Below are positions 6,845 through 16,173 of a stretch of 64,000 nucleotides of DNA, one piece after another (position 1 is the stretch's first letter; every line of letters starts with the position of its first letter). Origin of the DNA: CAYJNO01 sp964371715. Lineage in GTDB: Bacteria > Bacillota_I > Bacilli_A > Erysipelotrichales > Erysipelotrichaceae. The notes beneath the pieces were generated by a model. That model was not told the DNA's origin. It made no database searches and was given only the letters and a program-made list of their open reading frames with translations. Both the position numbers and the translations under genes were made by a program. The stretch spans positions 15,733-79,732 of the forward strand of contig CAYJNO010000006.1 in the NCBI GenBank assembly GCA_964371715.1, written 5' to 3'.

Positions 6845-7109
6845 ATTTTCTTAAACCTAAACGTTTTACTAATTCACGGTATCTATTTACGTCTTCATTT
6901 TTTAAGTAAGCCATAAATCTTTTTCTACGTCCAACCATTTTCATTAGACCTCTTGTAGAATGATAATCGTGTTTGTGAGCTTTTAAGTGTTCTGTTAATT
7001 TGTTGATTTGAGCAGTTAATACAGCTACTTGAACCTCAACAGATCCTGTGTCACCTTCTTTTACAGCATATTCTTTCATGATAGCTGTTTTTTGTTCTTT
7101 AGTTAACAT
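6843..7109 (-). CDS. rpsO: 30S ribosomal protein S15
   Basis: An 88-residue protein with the full S15 sequence pattern, including GDTGSVEVQVA near residue 20, HKHDYHSTRGLMKMVGRRKR around 45-65, and LVKRLGLRK at the end. S15 binds 16S rRNA early in assembly of the small-subunit platform. AGGAGG precedes the start. It is transcribed alone between metK and its own terminator. The 132 bases upstream contain a perfect hairpin at 7190-7211 and a GC-richer segment near 7147-7170. S15 genes are often self-regulated through the leader, but I do not recognise a known S15 leader type. Confidence 0.97.
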   Translation of the reverse strand: MLTKEQKTAIMKEYAVKEGDTGSVEVQVAVLTAQINKLTEHLKAHKHDYHSTRGLMKMVGRRKRFMAYLKNEDVNRYRELVKRLGLRK

Positions 7110-7241
7110 TTTAATTTTCCTCCTATTTTAAATTAAACTAATATACCGCGTATTACGATGAGGAATCGATAAAACCCAGTACAAAAGCTATTAAATATTA
7201 ACATATTTAATGGATAAATGCAATAAATTTAGAAAATAGCT

Positions 7242-8339
7242 TTATTTAATTTCTTTTAAATTTTCCCAGCTAATTCCTTCACGTCCAAAATGTCCATATG
7301 CAGCTAATTTAGCATACATAGGTGTTTTTAGATTTAATTCATTAATTATATTTGAAACTTTGAAATCAAAGTTATTTTTAATAATATTTAAAATTTCTTC
7401 ATCAGTTTTAACACCTGTATTAAATGTATCAATCATAATTGAAATTGGTTCACTTTTTCCAATTGCATATGATACTTGAATTTCGATTCTTTTCGCTAAT
7501 TTAGCAGCAACAATATTTTTCGCAACATAACGGCAATAATAAGCTGCACTTCTATCTACTTTACTTGGGTCTTTAGAAGAGAAACATCCTCCACCTATTC
7601 TTCCCATTCCTCCATAAGTATCAACAACAATTTTTCTTCCAGTTGTACCAGAATCACCAAATGGCCCTCCTACTACAAAACTTCCACTAGGATTAATTAA
7701 ATATTTAGTATTTTCATCAACAAAATTTTCATCGATTACTTCATTAATAACTGATGTCATTATTAATTCTTTAAGTTCATCTTGCGTTATATCTTTATTA
7801 TGTTGTGATGAAACCACAATTGTATCGATTCTTTTTGGAATTTCATTTTCATATTCAATTGTAACTTGTGTTTTACCATCAGGTCCAAGTGGACTATTTG
7901 GATCATCACGTCTAACTTGTTCAAGCTTTGCTGCTAGTTTATGTGCTAAATCAATTGCCATTGGCATATAATTTGCAGTTTCATCACTTGCGTAACCAAA
8001 CATAATACCTTGGTCTCCAGCCCCTAAATCATTTTCATCATGTGTTACAGCAAAATTGATTTCTGCTGATTGTAATGATACTTTTACTAATACTGTAAAC
8101 TCTTCGCTATATCCAATATACTTTAAAGTTTCTTTTGCTATTTTTTCATAGTCAATTTTTGCTTTAGTGTTAGCTTCACCATAAATTAAAACAAAATCGT
8201 CCTTAATAGTACATTCTACTGCCATTTTACTGTTTGGATCTTGTCTTAAAGCCTCATCTAAGATTGAATCGGCAATTGTGTCACAAATCTTATCAGGATG
8301 CCCTATTGTTACAGATTCGCTTGTAAATAAATTTGTCAT
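7242..8339 (-). CDS. metK: S-adenosylmethionine synthetase
   Basis: MetK makes S-adenosylmethionine from methionine and ATP. The 365-residue protein is a little shorter than the usual 380-400 but has the key blocks: GHPDK at 13-17, GAGDQGIMFGYA near 107-118, GPFGDSGTTGRKI and the phosphate-binding GGGCFSSKDPSKVDRS around 248-263. The last of these is usually GGGAFSGKDP, so an Ala to Cys and a Gly to Ser change are present. The C-terminus GHFGR is intact. The start follows GGAGG. The SAM-I riboswitch directly upstream gives feedback control by its product. Confidence 0.96.
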   Translation of the reverse strand: MTNLFTSESVTIGHPDKICDTIADSILDEALRQDPNSKMAVECTIKDDFVLIYGEANTKAKIDYEKIAKETLKYIGYSEEFTVLVKVSLQSAEINFAVTHDENDLGAGDQGIMFGYASDETANYMPMAIDLAHKLAAKLEQVRRDDPNSPLGPDGKTQVTIEYENEIPKRIDTIVVSSQHNKDITQDELKELIMTSVINEVIDENFVDENTKYLINPSGSFVVGGPFGDSGTTGRKIVVDTYGGMGRIGGGCFSSKDPSKVDRSAAYYCRYVAKNIVAAKLAKRIEIQVSYAIGKSEPISIMIDTFNTGVKTDEEILNIIKNNFDFKVSNIINELNLKTPMYAKLAAYGHFGREGISWENLKEIK

Positions 8340-8371
8340 TTTTTCTATCCTCCATCTTTATTTGCTTTATC

Positions 8372-8510
8372 AAATAAAAAGCCCTTCAACGATGAAGGGC
8401 AGGATTAACTCATTCTACATTCTTATCGTTGACAGCATTACCACCTTACATTTTGCAGGTTGGTTCAAGTTCTTCGAGCTGACTCTCTCCCTTGTATCTT
8501 GATAAAAGAC
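8372..8510 (-). ncRNA. SAM-I (S-box) riboswitch with terminator, controls metK
   Basis: On the minus strand TTATC near 8505 starts helix P1 and GATAAG (8428-8423) closes it. In between are the S-box landmarks GGGAGAGAGTCAGCTCGA, the ACCAACCTGC segment and AAGGTGGTAATGCTGTCAACGATAAG in reduced form. The aptamer is followed by GCCCTTCA/TGAAGGGC (8381-8400) and TTTTTATTT, a strong terminator. Location just before metK fits: high SAM favours the terminator. Assigned by eye from consensus, with a few variable positions. Confidence 0.9.
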
Positions 8511-8516
8511 TTTTAT

Positions 8517-8545
8517 ATTAAAGCATAATTTTATTAATAACACAA
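8517..8545 (-). promoter_or_regulatory. metK promoter
   Basis: On the minus strand TTGTGT (8545-8540) and TTTAAT (8522-8517) are 17 bases apart, and the start would be just upstream of riboswitch helix P1. It is back to back with the promoter of the radical-SAM gene. Confidence 0.5.
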
Positions 8546-8553
8546 TAAAAATG

Positions 8554-8581
8554 TTGTATTTTATTTTATTTATTCTATAAT
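8554..8581 (+). promoter_or_regulatory. Promoter of the radical-SAM gene, ending at the start codon
   Basis: TTGTAT (8554-8559) and TATAAT (8576-8581) are 16 bases apart. The ATG at 8588 begins 7 bases after the -10, where transcription would start, so the mRNA may be leaderless. Confidence 0.6.
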
Positions 8582-8587
8582 TTGCAT

Positions 8588-9406
8588 ATGATAAAAAAAA
8601 TATATATAGAAATAACTAATATTTGCAACTTAAAATGTAGCTTTTGTTCCCCTTCTGAGCGTGTAAAAAAAGAAATGTCACTTAATGATTTTGAGTATAT
8701 TGTTATTGAAGCTAAAAAACATACTGACTTTATTTACTTACATGTTAAAGGAGAACCATTATTGCATTCAAAATTTGAGGAAATCCTACACATCTGCGAT
8801 AAGTATGAAATGAAAGTTCAATTAACAACTAACGCTACTTTATTACATAAATACCCTAATATTTTAGAGCATACATCAATTAGAAAAATGAGTTTATCTT
8901 TACATGCCTATGATGAAATAAATTATAATATCAACGATTTAATAGCTACTATAGAAACTTTAATATCAAAGTTAAATGATAGTCAATATCTAGAATTAAG
9001 ATTTTGGAATAAAGATAACTTACAAAAAAATGCATTAACAATAATTGAACACTTTAAAAGTAACTATCAATTAGAACCCACTAAATCTACATTGTCATAT
9101 AAAATAAAAAACAATGTCTATTTAAACTATGACATCCAATTCACTTGGCCTAAAGATGCAATAAATAAATCAAACAAAGGAAAATGTAATGGTGTTAAAA
9201 ACATGCTTGCAATTCTTGTGGATGGTAGTATAACTCCCTGTTGCCTTGATGATGATGCTTCTATCTATCTTGGGAACATCCATCAAATATCAATAGAAAA
9301 AGTGCTTAATTCAGATAAATATTTAACAATGATGTATAATATTAGTAGAGGAATTTTGATTGAAAAATTATGTATTAATTGTACATTTCGTCAAAGATTC
9401 GAATAA
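8588..9406 (+). CDS. Radical SAM protein with SPASM-like C-terminus
   Basis: A 272-residue radical-SAM enzyme. The cluster motif is C-N-L-K-C-S-F-C at residues 13-20 (CxxxCxxC), reached quickly after a short first strand. HVKGEPLLH near 55 is the GEP/GGEP SAM-binding block. The C-terminus has a second set of cysteines: GKCNG, TPCCLDDD, and CINC near the end, as in SPASM/twitch auxiliary clusters. A TTG at 8582 is an alternative start, but no ribosome site precedes either codon; I chose ATG because it fits the promoter. It is followed after 10 bases by an NAD-dependent dehydrogenase, so the two probably act in one pathway. Substrate unknown. Confidence 0.85.
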   Translation: MIKKIYIEITNICNLKCSFCSPSERVKKEMSLNDFEYIVIEAKKHTDFIYLHVKGEPLLHSKFEEILHICDKYEMKVQLTTNATLLHKYPNILEHTSIRKMSLSLHAYDEINYNINDLIATIETLISKLNDSQYLELRFWNKDNLQKNALTIIEHFKSNYQLEPTKSTLSYKIKNNVYLNYDIQFTWPKDAINKSNKGKCNGVKNMLAILVDGSITPCCLDDDASIYLGNIHQISIEKVLNSDKYLTMMYNISRGILIEKLCINCTFRQRFE

Positions 9407-9416
9407 GGAGAAAAAC

Positions 9417-10379
9417 ATGATAAATATCGCAGTTGTTGGATTAGGTAATATCTTTAAACGTGTGATTAATGGAATTAATCACACAGAAGATGCAAATGTT
9501 TATATGGTAGTTTCTAGAGATACAAATAAAGCCAAATTAATGGCCAAAGAATTCAATGTAGATAACTATGGTGATTTCGATACAATGCTTACAGATAAAA
9601 ATGTGCATTTAGTCTATCTTTGTACACCAAATAAAGTTCATTTTGAACAAATTAAAGCCTGCTTAGCACATAAAAAGCATGTAATATGTGAAAAGCCAAT
9701 GGTTGTAAAAAAGGATGAATTAATAGAATTGTTTAAAATAGCTAGAGAGAATAATTGTTTTTTAATGGAAGCTGAAAAAACATTATTTAGCGCCTTAAAT
9801 ACTGAAGTTATTGATCAAGTTAAAAAAGGTATAATTGGTGATGTTATTCAAATTAGTGCAAATTATTGCTATGATGTTGCTTTACATTCGTTCCCTAAAA
9901 CACATTGGTGCTTTGATAAAGAAACTGGTGGTTCATTAGTTGATGTTGGTGTTTACCCAATGTGTTTTGCATTATTATATGCAAATAGTAAATTAAAAGA
10001 TATTAGTGGTTATAAAAAAATCAATAAAGAATACAATGTAGATTTTTTCGCTAATGCAAATTTAAAATTTGAAAATGGAGTTATCGCCAATATCACATCA
10101 AGCTGGTATCATAATGTACCAAATCGTGGTGTTGGTTATATTTATGGCACTAAAGGCTATATTCAAATGGATGCATACTGGAAGAATGATACCTATACTT
10201 TATTTAAAGAAAATAATGAAACTTTACAAATAAAAGTATCCCAAGCTTCAGAGTTTACAGGCCAAATACAACACGCATGTGATTGTATAAAAAAAGGACT
10301 AGTAACTAGCCCGTTTTTTGATGAAGATCTTCATTTAGATTTTATTAGAATCTATGATTCTCTTAACTTAATTGATTAA
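9417..10379 (+). CDS. Gfo/Idh/MocA-family NAD(P)-dependent oxidoreductase
   Basis: A 320-residue dehydrogenase with an N-terminal Rossmann fold (INIAVVGLGNIFKR, residues 2-15, with the GxGxxx dinucleotide turn), the family's CEKPMV lysine motif near residue 95, and a C-terminal substrate domain with GGSLVDVGVY near 170. The open frame extends 57 bases upstream, but AAGGAG sits just before the ATG at 9417 and the Rossmann strand starts there. The family oxidises or reduces sugars, cyclitols and related compounds; the substrate is not evident. It shares an operon with the radical-SAM gene and its last 17 bases overlap the end of the convergent glycogen operon. Confidence 0.9.
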   Translation: MINIAVVGLGNIFKRVINGINHTEDANVYMVVSRDTNKAKLMAKEFNVDNYGDFDTMLTDKNVHLVYLCTPNKVHFEQIKACLAHKKHVICEKPMVVKKDELIELFKIARENNCFLMEAEKTLFSALNTEVIDQVKKGIIGDVIQISANYCYDVALHSFPKTHWCFDKETGGSLVDVGVYPMCFALLYANSKLKDISGYKKINKEYNVDFFANANLKFENGVIANITSSWYHNVPNRGVGYIYGTKGYIQMDAYWKNDTYTLFKENNETLQIKVSQASEFTGQIQHACDCIKKGLVTSPFFDEDLHLDFIRIYDSLNLID

Positions 10380-13300
10380 AATAAACTTTAACTGTTAATC
10401 CTTCTATTACATTAGGATTATCATTTCCACTTGATAGTAATAATTTTGAATTATTTGGTTCAAAATCTTTACTATCATTTTTTAAATTTATTACAATTAG
10501 ATAATCAGCCATTTGATAATATAACATATCGTTAAAATACATTAACTTATAGACATTTTTATTATAGACACACGTATTAAATGCTGGATCAGATTTTCTA
10601 AGTTGTATAGCTTTTTTAGTAAATTCAAATAAATCTTTATTTTTCTTTTTTAAATTCCAATCAACTTGATTAATTTCGTCTAAAGCATTGTATGAGTTTT
10701 CATACCCTTTTTTTGAACGTCCAAATTCTTGTCCAGCATGAATAAATGGAATACCAGATGATAATAAAACTATTGTATTCATTATTTTTATCTTTTTGAT
10801 AATATTATCTTGATTCTTAAATTCTAAAAAATCAAAAATTGTATGATTATCATGACATTCAATATAATTTATTGATTGTTGGCAAATGTTGAATTTTTTA
10901 CCTTCGAAGCAACTAGTTAATAAATTTGTATTTATATTATCAATGAAAAGAAATTTTATTGCATTTCTAAAGGTATCATTGAAAAAAGCAACATTTTCCA
11001 TTTTATAAGAGTTGAAATCAGAACCTTTAAGATCGTCACTGATTGCTGTTGGCATATTCCAACCTTCTCCATAAATCATAAATCCTGGCTTAATACTTTG
11101 ACAAGCACTTGTAATTTCATTTATAGTTTGATAATCAATTATACCCATTAAATCAAATCGTAGCCCATCTATATCATAAAACTCAATATATTTTTTACAA
11201 ATATCAATCAAGTATTTTCTCATCATACTAGAATTGGATTCTAAATCATTCCCACAAAAACTTCCATCACTCATTCTGTCTCTATCATAACGAATAAAAT
11301 AATATGGAACTAATACTTCATTAGCAAATAATTCTGTTAAATAAACATGATTAAATACAACATCTAAATTAACATACAGATTATTTTCATGATAAGTTTC
11401 AACTAGGTTTTTAAACTCATATATTCTAGAATAAGGATTTTCTGCATTTGATGAATAGCTACCATCTAAACTCAAATATTGTTGTGGATCATATCCCCAA
11501 TTGTATGTATGATATGCTTTAAATTCATCAACTGTTGCAAAATCAAAGACTGGCATCAATTGAACATGCGTTATCCCTAATTCTTTTATATGATCTAACC
11601 CAACACTATAACCATCATGTTTTAAACCAGTAATAGAATTAGCAATGAACATTGATTCAAAATTATCTTTAAATTGGAATAAATAATCTCTTAAACTTAA
11701 TTCATAAATTATTGAATCTACATATGATTTATCAAATCCTTTATGTACTTTGCACTTAATTTGTGATTTATCTATTACTGCGCTTTTAACCCCATTTGTG
11801 TTACTACTTATTCCATAAGGATCTGTACATATTGAAGTATGATTATTTACTGTAACTATATAGTTATATAATTTGCCATCAAGGTCACCATCAACTTTTA
11901 CTTCAAATATACCTTTATTTTTTTTCATTGGATATCTTACATGATCAATTAATAATTCAAGTCTTGTAGCAGTTGGTGCCCAAACTTTGAAAATAGTTTT
12001 ATCTGTAGTATAGTTCGCTCCTAAATCATCACCATCATAATAAAATTCATCATTAAATTGTGGAGTTTTGGTTATAAAACGATTGATTATTGGATATTGG
12101 TTACTGTATTGATCCTCAATATAATATTGTTTTTCAAAATCTATTAAACAACTAAAAGTATAAACACGTTTATTATTGTCATCTAATATTCTTGATAGAT
12201 TTAAATTATATTTTTCATCATTTTCAATATATATAAATTGATAATCAGGTAAATTTTCTCCATAAATTGTTAGTTCATATTCTTGGTCATAATAAACATT
12301 GATATTGCTTAAATTATTATTTACACGATGAGCTTTAATATTCATTAATTTAAACTGATGAATTAATTTTGAAAATTCATTAAAGCCATTAAGTTTAAAT
12401 GTCCAGTTATCATCGTTCATAGTGCCAGGTGTATTAAATCTTCCCTTTTTACCTAATGATAATAAATCAGTGATTGGTATGATTGCAATTTTAGAATTTG
12501 ATTTTAAGACAGCATTTATACAATTCATTTGAATATCATCATCATAACTATTTACTTTAAATGATTTATCTAAACGGTTAAATTTTTCTGTGTCTAAATC
12601 ATCAATCCATTCTTTTAAAGTAGGATTATCATGTGTGCCAGTATAACATATTGAATTTTCTGATGTTTGATAAGGCACAACATTACCACCTAATGATTGA
12701 AAGATATGCATACCAATCAGGTTATATTTGTATTTTAAATCATACATTTCATGTCTAATATGCTTTCCTAAATCTTCTGCAATAAGTTTTGAACAATCAA
12801 TTTTAGTTGATAAAATTTCAAACATACGTTGCCCTTTAGCAACAATCCATTCACCATTTATTGCAGTATCATTTTCTGCATCTACTCTCCAAAATGTATC
12901 AAAAGCTCTAAAGTGATCTAATCTAACATAATCAAACAATTGTAAATTATATTCTATTTTATCAATCCAATAATTAAAGTTTTCTTTTTCAAGTTCATCC
13001 CATTTATATACTGGATTCCCCCATAATTGTCCTTCTTCATGAAAGTCATCTGCAGGTACTCCAGCTACATATACCGGATTACCATCATCATCAATCTCAA
13101 ATAAATGCTGATTTTCATAAACATCTATAGAATCTGTTCCAACATACATAGGAATATCACCAATAATCAAAACTCCTAAATCATTTGCATATGATTTAAT
13201 CTCCATCCATTGCTTGAATAGAATATATTGTAAAAAAATCTGAAAACGATAATCTTCATCACTAATCGATGGTTTATTTTTACTTTTAATCCAATCTTTA

Positions 13301-13764
13301 TCACTCTTTTCCCAATTAATCCATGATTTATTATCATTTTTTTCCTTTAAACAAGCAAAGATTGCATAATTTTTAACCCATATGTTATTTGATAAAAAAT
13401 CATAATAATCTTCATTTTCTACAAAATTATTAAAAGCTTCAAGTAGTAATTTATATTTAAAGTCTCTAACTTTTTGATAATCAATTTTTGTTGTTCCATT
13501 ATTAAATATACCTGGATTTTCATGTAATAATCCATCTTCAAATAAGTAATCTAAAGAAATATAAATCGGATCTATTGCTTTTGAAGAAAACGCTTGATAT
13601 GGAGAATTTGCATAACCAATTGGATTCAAAGGTAAAATTTGCCACCTTGAAAAATGTGCCATTTTAATAATATTAATAAATTTTTTAACTTCTGGCCCAA
13701 AATCACCGATTCCATGATTGGCTGGAATAGCAGTAATTGGCATTAAAACTCCTGAGCATCTCAT
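10363..13764 (-). CDS. Fusion of 4-alpha-glucanotransferase (GH77) and type I pullulanase (GH13)
   Basis: A 1133-residue two-enzyme protein. Residues 1 to about 490 are a MalQ-type amylomaltase: NSPYQAFSS near 48, nucleophile region VRLDHFRAF, acid/base AEDLG and YTGTHDNPT. From about residue 560 comes a type I pullulanase: the YYDGDDLGANYT and FKVWAPTA carbohydrate-binding entry, YNWGYDPQ, NLDVVFNHVY, DGLRFDLMG with the nucleophile, YGEGW with the acid/base, and IECHDN. Together these would debranch alpha-1,6 bonds and disproportionate the freed maltooligosaccharides, the job split between two enzymes elsewhere. Last gene of the glycogen operon, 2 bases after glgP. Both catalytic sets look complete. 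The start has only a weak GGAAG site. Confidence 0.92.
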   Translation of the reverse strand: MRCSGVLMPITAIPANHGIGDFGPEVKKFINIIKMAHFSRWQILPLNPIGYANSPYQAFSSKAIDPIYISLDYLFEDGLLHENPGIFNNGTTKIDYQKVRDFKYKLLLEAFNNFVENEDYYDFLSNNIWVKNYAIFACLKEKNDNKSWINWEKSDKDWIKSKNKPSISDEDYRFQIFLQYILFKQWMEIKSYANDLGVLIIGDIPMYVGTDSIDVYENQHLFEIDDDGNPVYVAGVPADDFHEEGQLWGNPVYKWDELEKENFNYWIDKIEYNLQLFDYVRLDHFRAFDTFWRVDAENDTAINGEWIVAKGQRMFEILSTKIDCSKLIAEDLGKHIRHEMYDLKYKYNLIGMHIFQSLGGNVVPYQTSENSICYTGTHDNPTLKEWIDDLDTEKFNRLDKSFKVNSYDDDIQMNCINAVLKSNSKIAIIPITDLLSLGKKGRFNTPGTMNDDNWTFKLNGFNEFSKLIHQFKLMNIKAHRVNNNLSNINVYYDQEYELTIYGENLPDYQFIYIENDEKYNLNLSRILDDNNKRVYTFSCLIDFEKQYYIEDQYSNQYPIINRFITKTPQFNDEFYYDGDDLGANYTTDKTIFKVWAPTATRLELLIDHVRYPMKKNKGIFEVKVDGDLDGKLYNYIVTVNNHTSICTDPYGISSNTNGVKSAVIDKSQIKCKVHKGFDKSYVDSIIYELSLRDYLFQFKDNFESMFIANSITGLKHDGYSVGLDHIKELGITHVQLMPVFDFATVDEFKAYHTYNWGYDPQQYLSLDGSYSSNAENPYSRIYEFKNLVETYHENNLYVNLDVVFNHVYLTELFANEVLVPYYFIRYDRDRMSDGSFCGNDLESNSSMMRKYLIDICKKYIEFYDIDGLRFDLMGIIDYQTINEITSACQSIKPGFMIYGEGWNMPTAISDDLKGSDFNSYKMENVAFFNDTFRNAIKFLFIDNINTNLLTSCFEGKKFNICQQSINYIECHDNHTIFDFLEFKNQDNIIKKIKIMNTIVLLSSGIPFIHAGQEFGRSKKGYENSYNALDEINQVDWNLKKKNKDLFEFTKKAIQLRKSDPAFNTCVYNKNVYKLMYFNDMLYYQMADYLIVINLKNDSKDFEPNNSKLLLSSGNDNPNVIEGLTVKVYFNQLS

Positions 13765-13766
13765 AA

Positions 13767-16163
13767 TTATTTCACTTCCTTAATTTTCCAAATCTCATTT
13801 GAATATTCCATAATTGTTCTATCACTTGAAAAGAATCCTGATTTTGCAATATTTATTAAACATGATTTAGCCCACTCTTGCTTGTCTTTATACTTTGTTT
13901 GCACAACTTTTTGGGCATTTAAATATGCATCAAAATCTTTTAATACTAAATATTCATCATTCTTAAATAATAAATCATCGTATATTAGTCTAAAATCTTC
14001 TAAATTATCACTAAATTCACCATTTATTAAACTGTCGACAACTAACTTAATATCTTGGCTTTTATTATATAACATAAATGAACTGTAATTTTTTTTCACT
14101 TCATAAACTTCATCTTTTGTTAATCCAAATATAATATCATTTTCTCTACCTACAAGTTCATCAATTTCAATATTTGCACCGTCTAAAGTTCCAAGTGTAA
14201 TTGCACCATTCATCATAAATTTCATATTTCCTGTACCACTAGCTTCTTTTCCTGCGGTTGATATTTGCTCTGAAACATCTGTTGCATTCATCAATTTTTC
14301 AGCAATTGAGACAGAGTAGTTTGGAATAAATACTACTTTAATTAAGTTGCTAATTCTTGCATCTTCATTGATTTTAGCACTAATACAATTAATAAGTTTA
14401 ATGATTTTCTTTGCTAATGCATATGATGGTGCAGCTTTAGCAGCGAAAATAAATGTTTGAGGATGCATACGATAATTACGATCATTTTTTATCTTGTAAT
14501 ATAGATGAATAATATGTAAAACATTTAATAATTGTCTTTTATAAGCGTGTAATCTTTTTGCTTGAGTATCAAATATTGAATTTACATCTACTTTAATATT
14601 TGTTGTCTCCATTATTAAATCTGCTAATACTACTTTTCGTTGTTGCTTGATTTTTAAAAATTCCATTTGTGTTTCATAATCATCAACATAATCTAACAAT
14701 TTTTCTAAATGTTTTAAATCATTACGATATTCTGTTCCTATTTTTCTATCTAAAAACTCGCAAAGTTCAGGATTTGAATAAAGCAACCACCTTCTTTGAG
14801 TAATACCATTTGTTTTATTAGAGAATTTACTAGGCCAAATTTTATAAAAGTCATTAAATATAGTTTCTTTAATAATATTAGAATGTATTTTTGCTACTCC
14901 ATTAACACTAAATGAACCTACAACTGCTAAATTACCCATATGGACTATGCCATCTCTTATAATTTGACAATGAAATACTTTTGTCATATCACCATTAAAA
15001 AATGCACGAGATAATTCATTAAATCTAGAATCAATTTCTTGTATAATCATAAATATACGTGGTAATAATGGCTGTATATATCTTATTGGCCATTTTTCTA
15101 ATGCTTCTTCTAAAACAGTATGATTTGTATAGGCCATTGTATTAGTTGTAATATTCCATGCTTTTTCCCATTGATAACCATGCTCATCCATTAAAATTCT
15201 CATAAGTTCAGGTATACATAGTACTGGATGAGTATCATTTAACTGAATAACAACTTTTTTATGTAAATTATCTAGAGAATCATAATTTTTTAAATGATCT
15301 TTAATAATAGAACTTAAACCTGCAGCAACAAAGAAATATTCTTGTTTTAATCTTAAGATTTTACCTTCGTCTGTTGAATCATCTGGATATAAATTTTGAC
15401 AAATATTTTTTACATCTTGTAAGTATTTTACATAGTTTGTAGTAATAGGAATATTTTCACTTACTTCGGCACTCCAAAGTCTTAAAGCATTAGTATTTTT
15501 AGTTTTATAACCAACAATTGGCATATCATATGGTACAGCTCTAACACATTCTGCATTATTATGTTCAAACTTAAAATTATTATCTTTATCACAACTTATA
15601 TCGATATTACCATAAAATTTTACATCAACAGCATTATCTAATTTTTTTACTTCCCATACATTACCATAAGATAACCATTGATCTGGAACCTCATGTTGCT
15701 CATAATCAATGATTTTTTGCTTAAAAAATCCATATTCATAACGTATCGAGTTACCATTACCTGGCAAGCCTAATGAAGCGATTGAATCTAAAAAACAAGC
15801 TGCTAATCTACCTAAACCACCATTACCTAGACCAGCATCACTTTCCATATCTTCTATTTCATTTATATCGATATTTAATTCGGCAAGACCATTTTTAACA
15901 ATGTCATAAATGCCAAGACTTAACATATTATTTGTAAATAAACGTCCCATTAAAAATTCAATAGAAAAATAAAATAATTTCTTTTCCTTTTTCTCACTTT
16001 TCAAATCATGAGTATAGTTCCAATTTGACGCTGAATATTCTCTTATCATATCCCCAACAATTATATATACATATTTATTCGATATCTCCTCTACTTCATG
16101 ACCATATGTTCTAATTGCTCTTTGAGTCAATTCATCTTTAAAACTTTTTACTGAGCTAAACAT
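13767..16163 (-). CDS. glgP: Glycogen phosphorylase
   Basis: GlgP releases glucose-1-phosphate from glycogen ends using phosphate and pyridoxal phosphate. The 798-residue protein has the usual length. It shows EDMESDAGLGNGGLGRLAAC near residue 105, QLNDTHPVL near 305, TNGITQRRWL near 450, and the PLP site EASGTGNMKFMMNGAITLGT around 650 with its lysine. AAAGGAG precedes the start. It lies between the branching enzyme (10-base gap) and the debranching fusion, so storage and breakdown genes share one transcript. Confidence 0.97.
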   Translation of the reverse strand: MFSSVKSFKDELTQRAIRTYGHEVEEISNKYVYIIVGDMIREYSASNWNYTHDLKSEKKEKKLFYFSIEFLMGRLFTNNMLSLGIYDIVKNGLAELNIDINEIEDMESDAGLGNGGLGRLAACFLDSIASLGLPGNGNSIRYEYGFFKQKIIDYEQHEVPDQWLSYGNVWEVKKLDNAVDVKFYGNIDISCDKDNNFKFEHNNAECVRAVPYDMPIVGYKTKNTNALRLWSAEVSENIPITTNYVKYLQDVKNICQNLYPDDSTDEGKILRLKQEYFFVAAGLSSIIKDHLKNYDSLDNLHKKVVIQLNDTHPVLCIPELMRILMDEHGYQWEKAWNITTNTMAYTNHTVLEEALEKWPIRYIQPLLPRIFMIIQEIDSRFNELSRAFFNGDMTKVFHCQIIRDGIVHMGNLAVVGSFSVNGVAKIHSNIIKETIFNDFYKIWPSKFSNKTNGITQRRWLLYSNPELCEFLDRKIGTEYRNDLKHLEKLLDYVDDYETQMEFLKIKQQRKVVLADLIMETTNIKVDVNSIFDTQAKRLHAYKRQLLNVLHIIHLYYKIKNDRNYRMHPQTFIFAAKAAPSYALAKKIIKLINCISAKINEDARISNLIKVVFIPNYSVSIAEKLMNATDVSEQISTAGKEASGTGNMKFMMNGAITLGTLDGANIEIDELVGRENDIIFGLTKDEVYEVKKNYSSFMLYNKSQDIKLVVDSLINGEFSDNLEDFRLIYDDLLFKNDEYLVLKDFDAYLNAQKVVQTKYKDKQEWAKSCLINIAKSGFFSSDRTIMEYSNEIWKIKEVK

Positions 16164-16173
16164 AATTTCTCCT

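Noticed and set aside
7110..7241. A known S15 autoregulatory leader
   Set aside because: There is a hairpin at 7190-7211, but I could not fit a described S15 leader structure.
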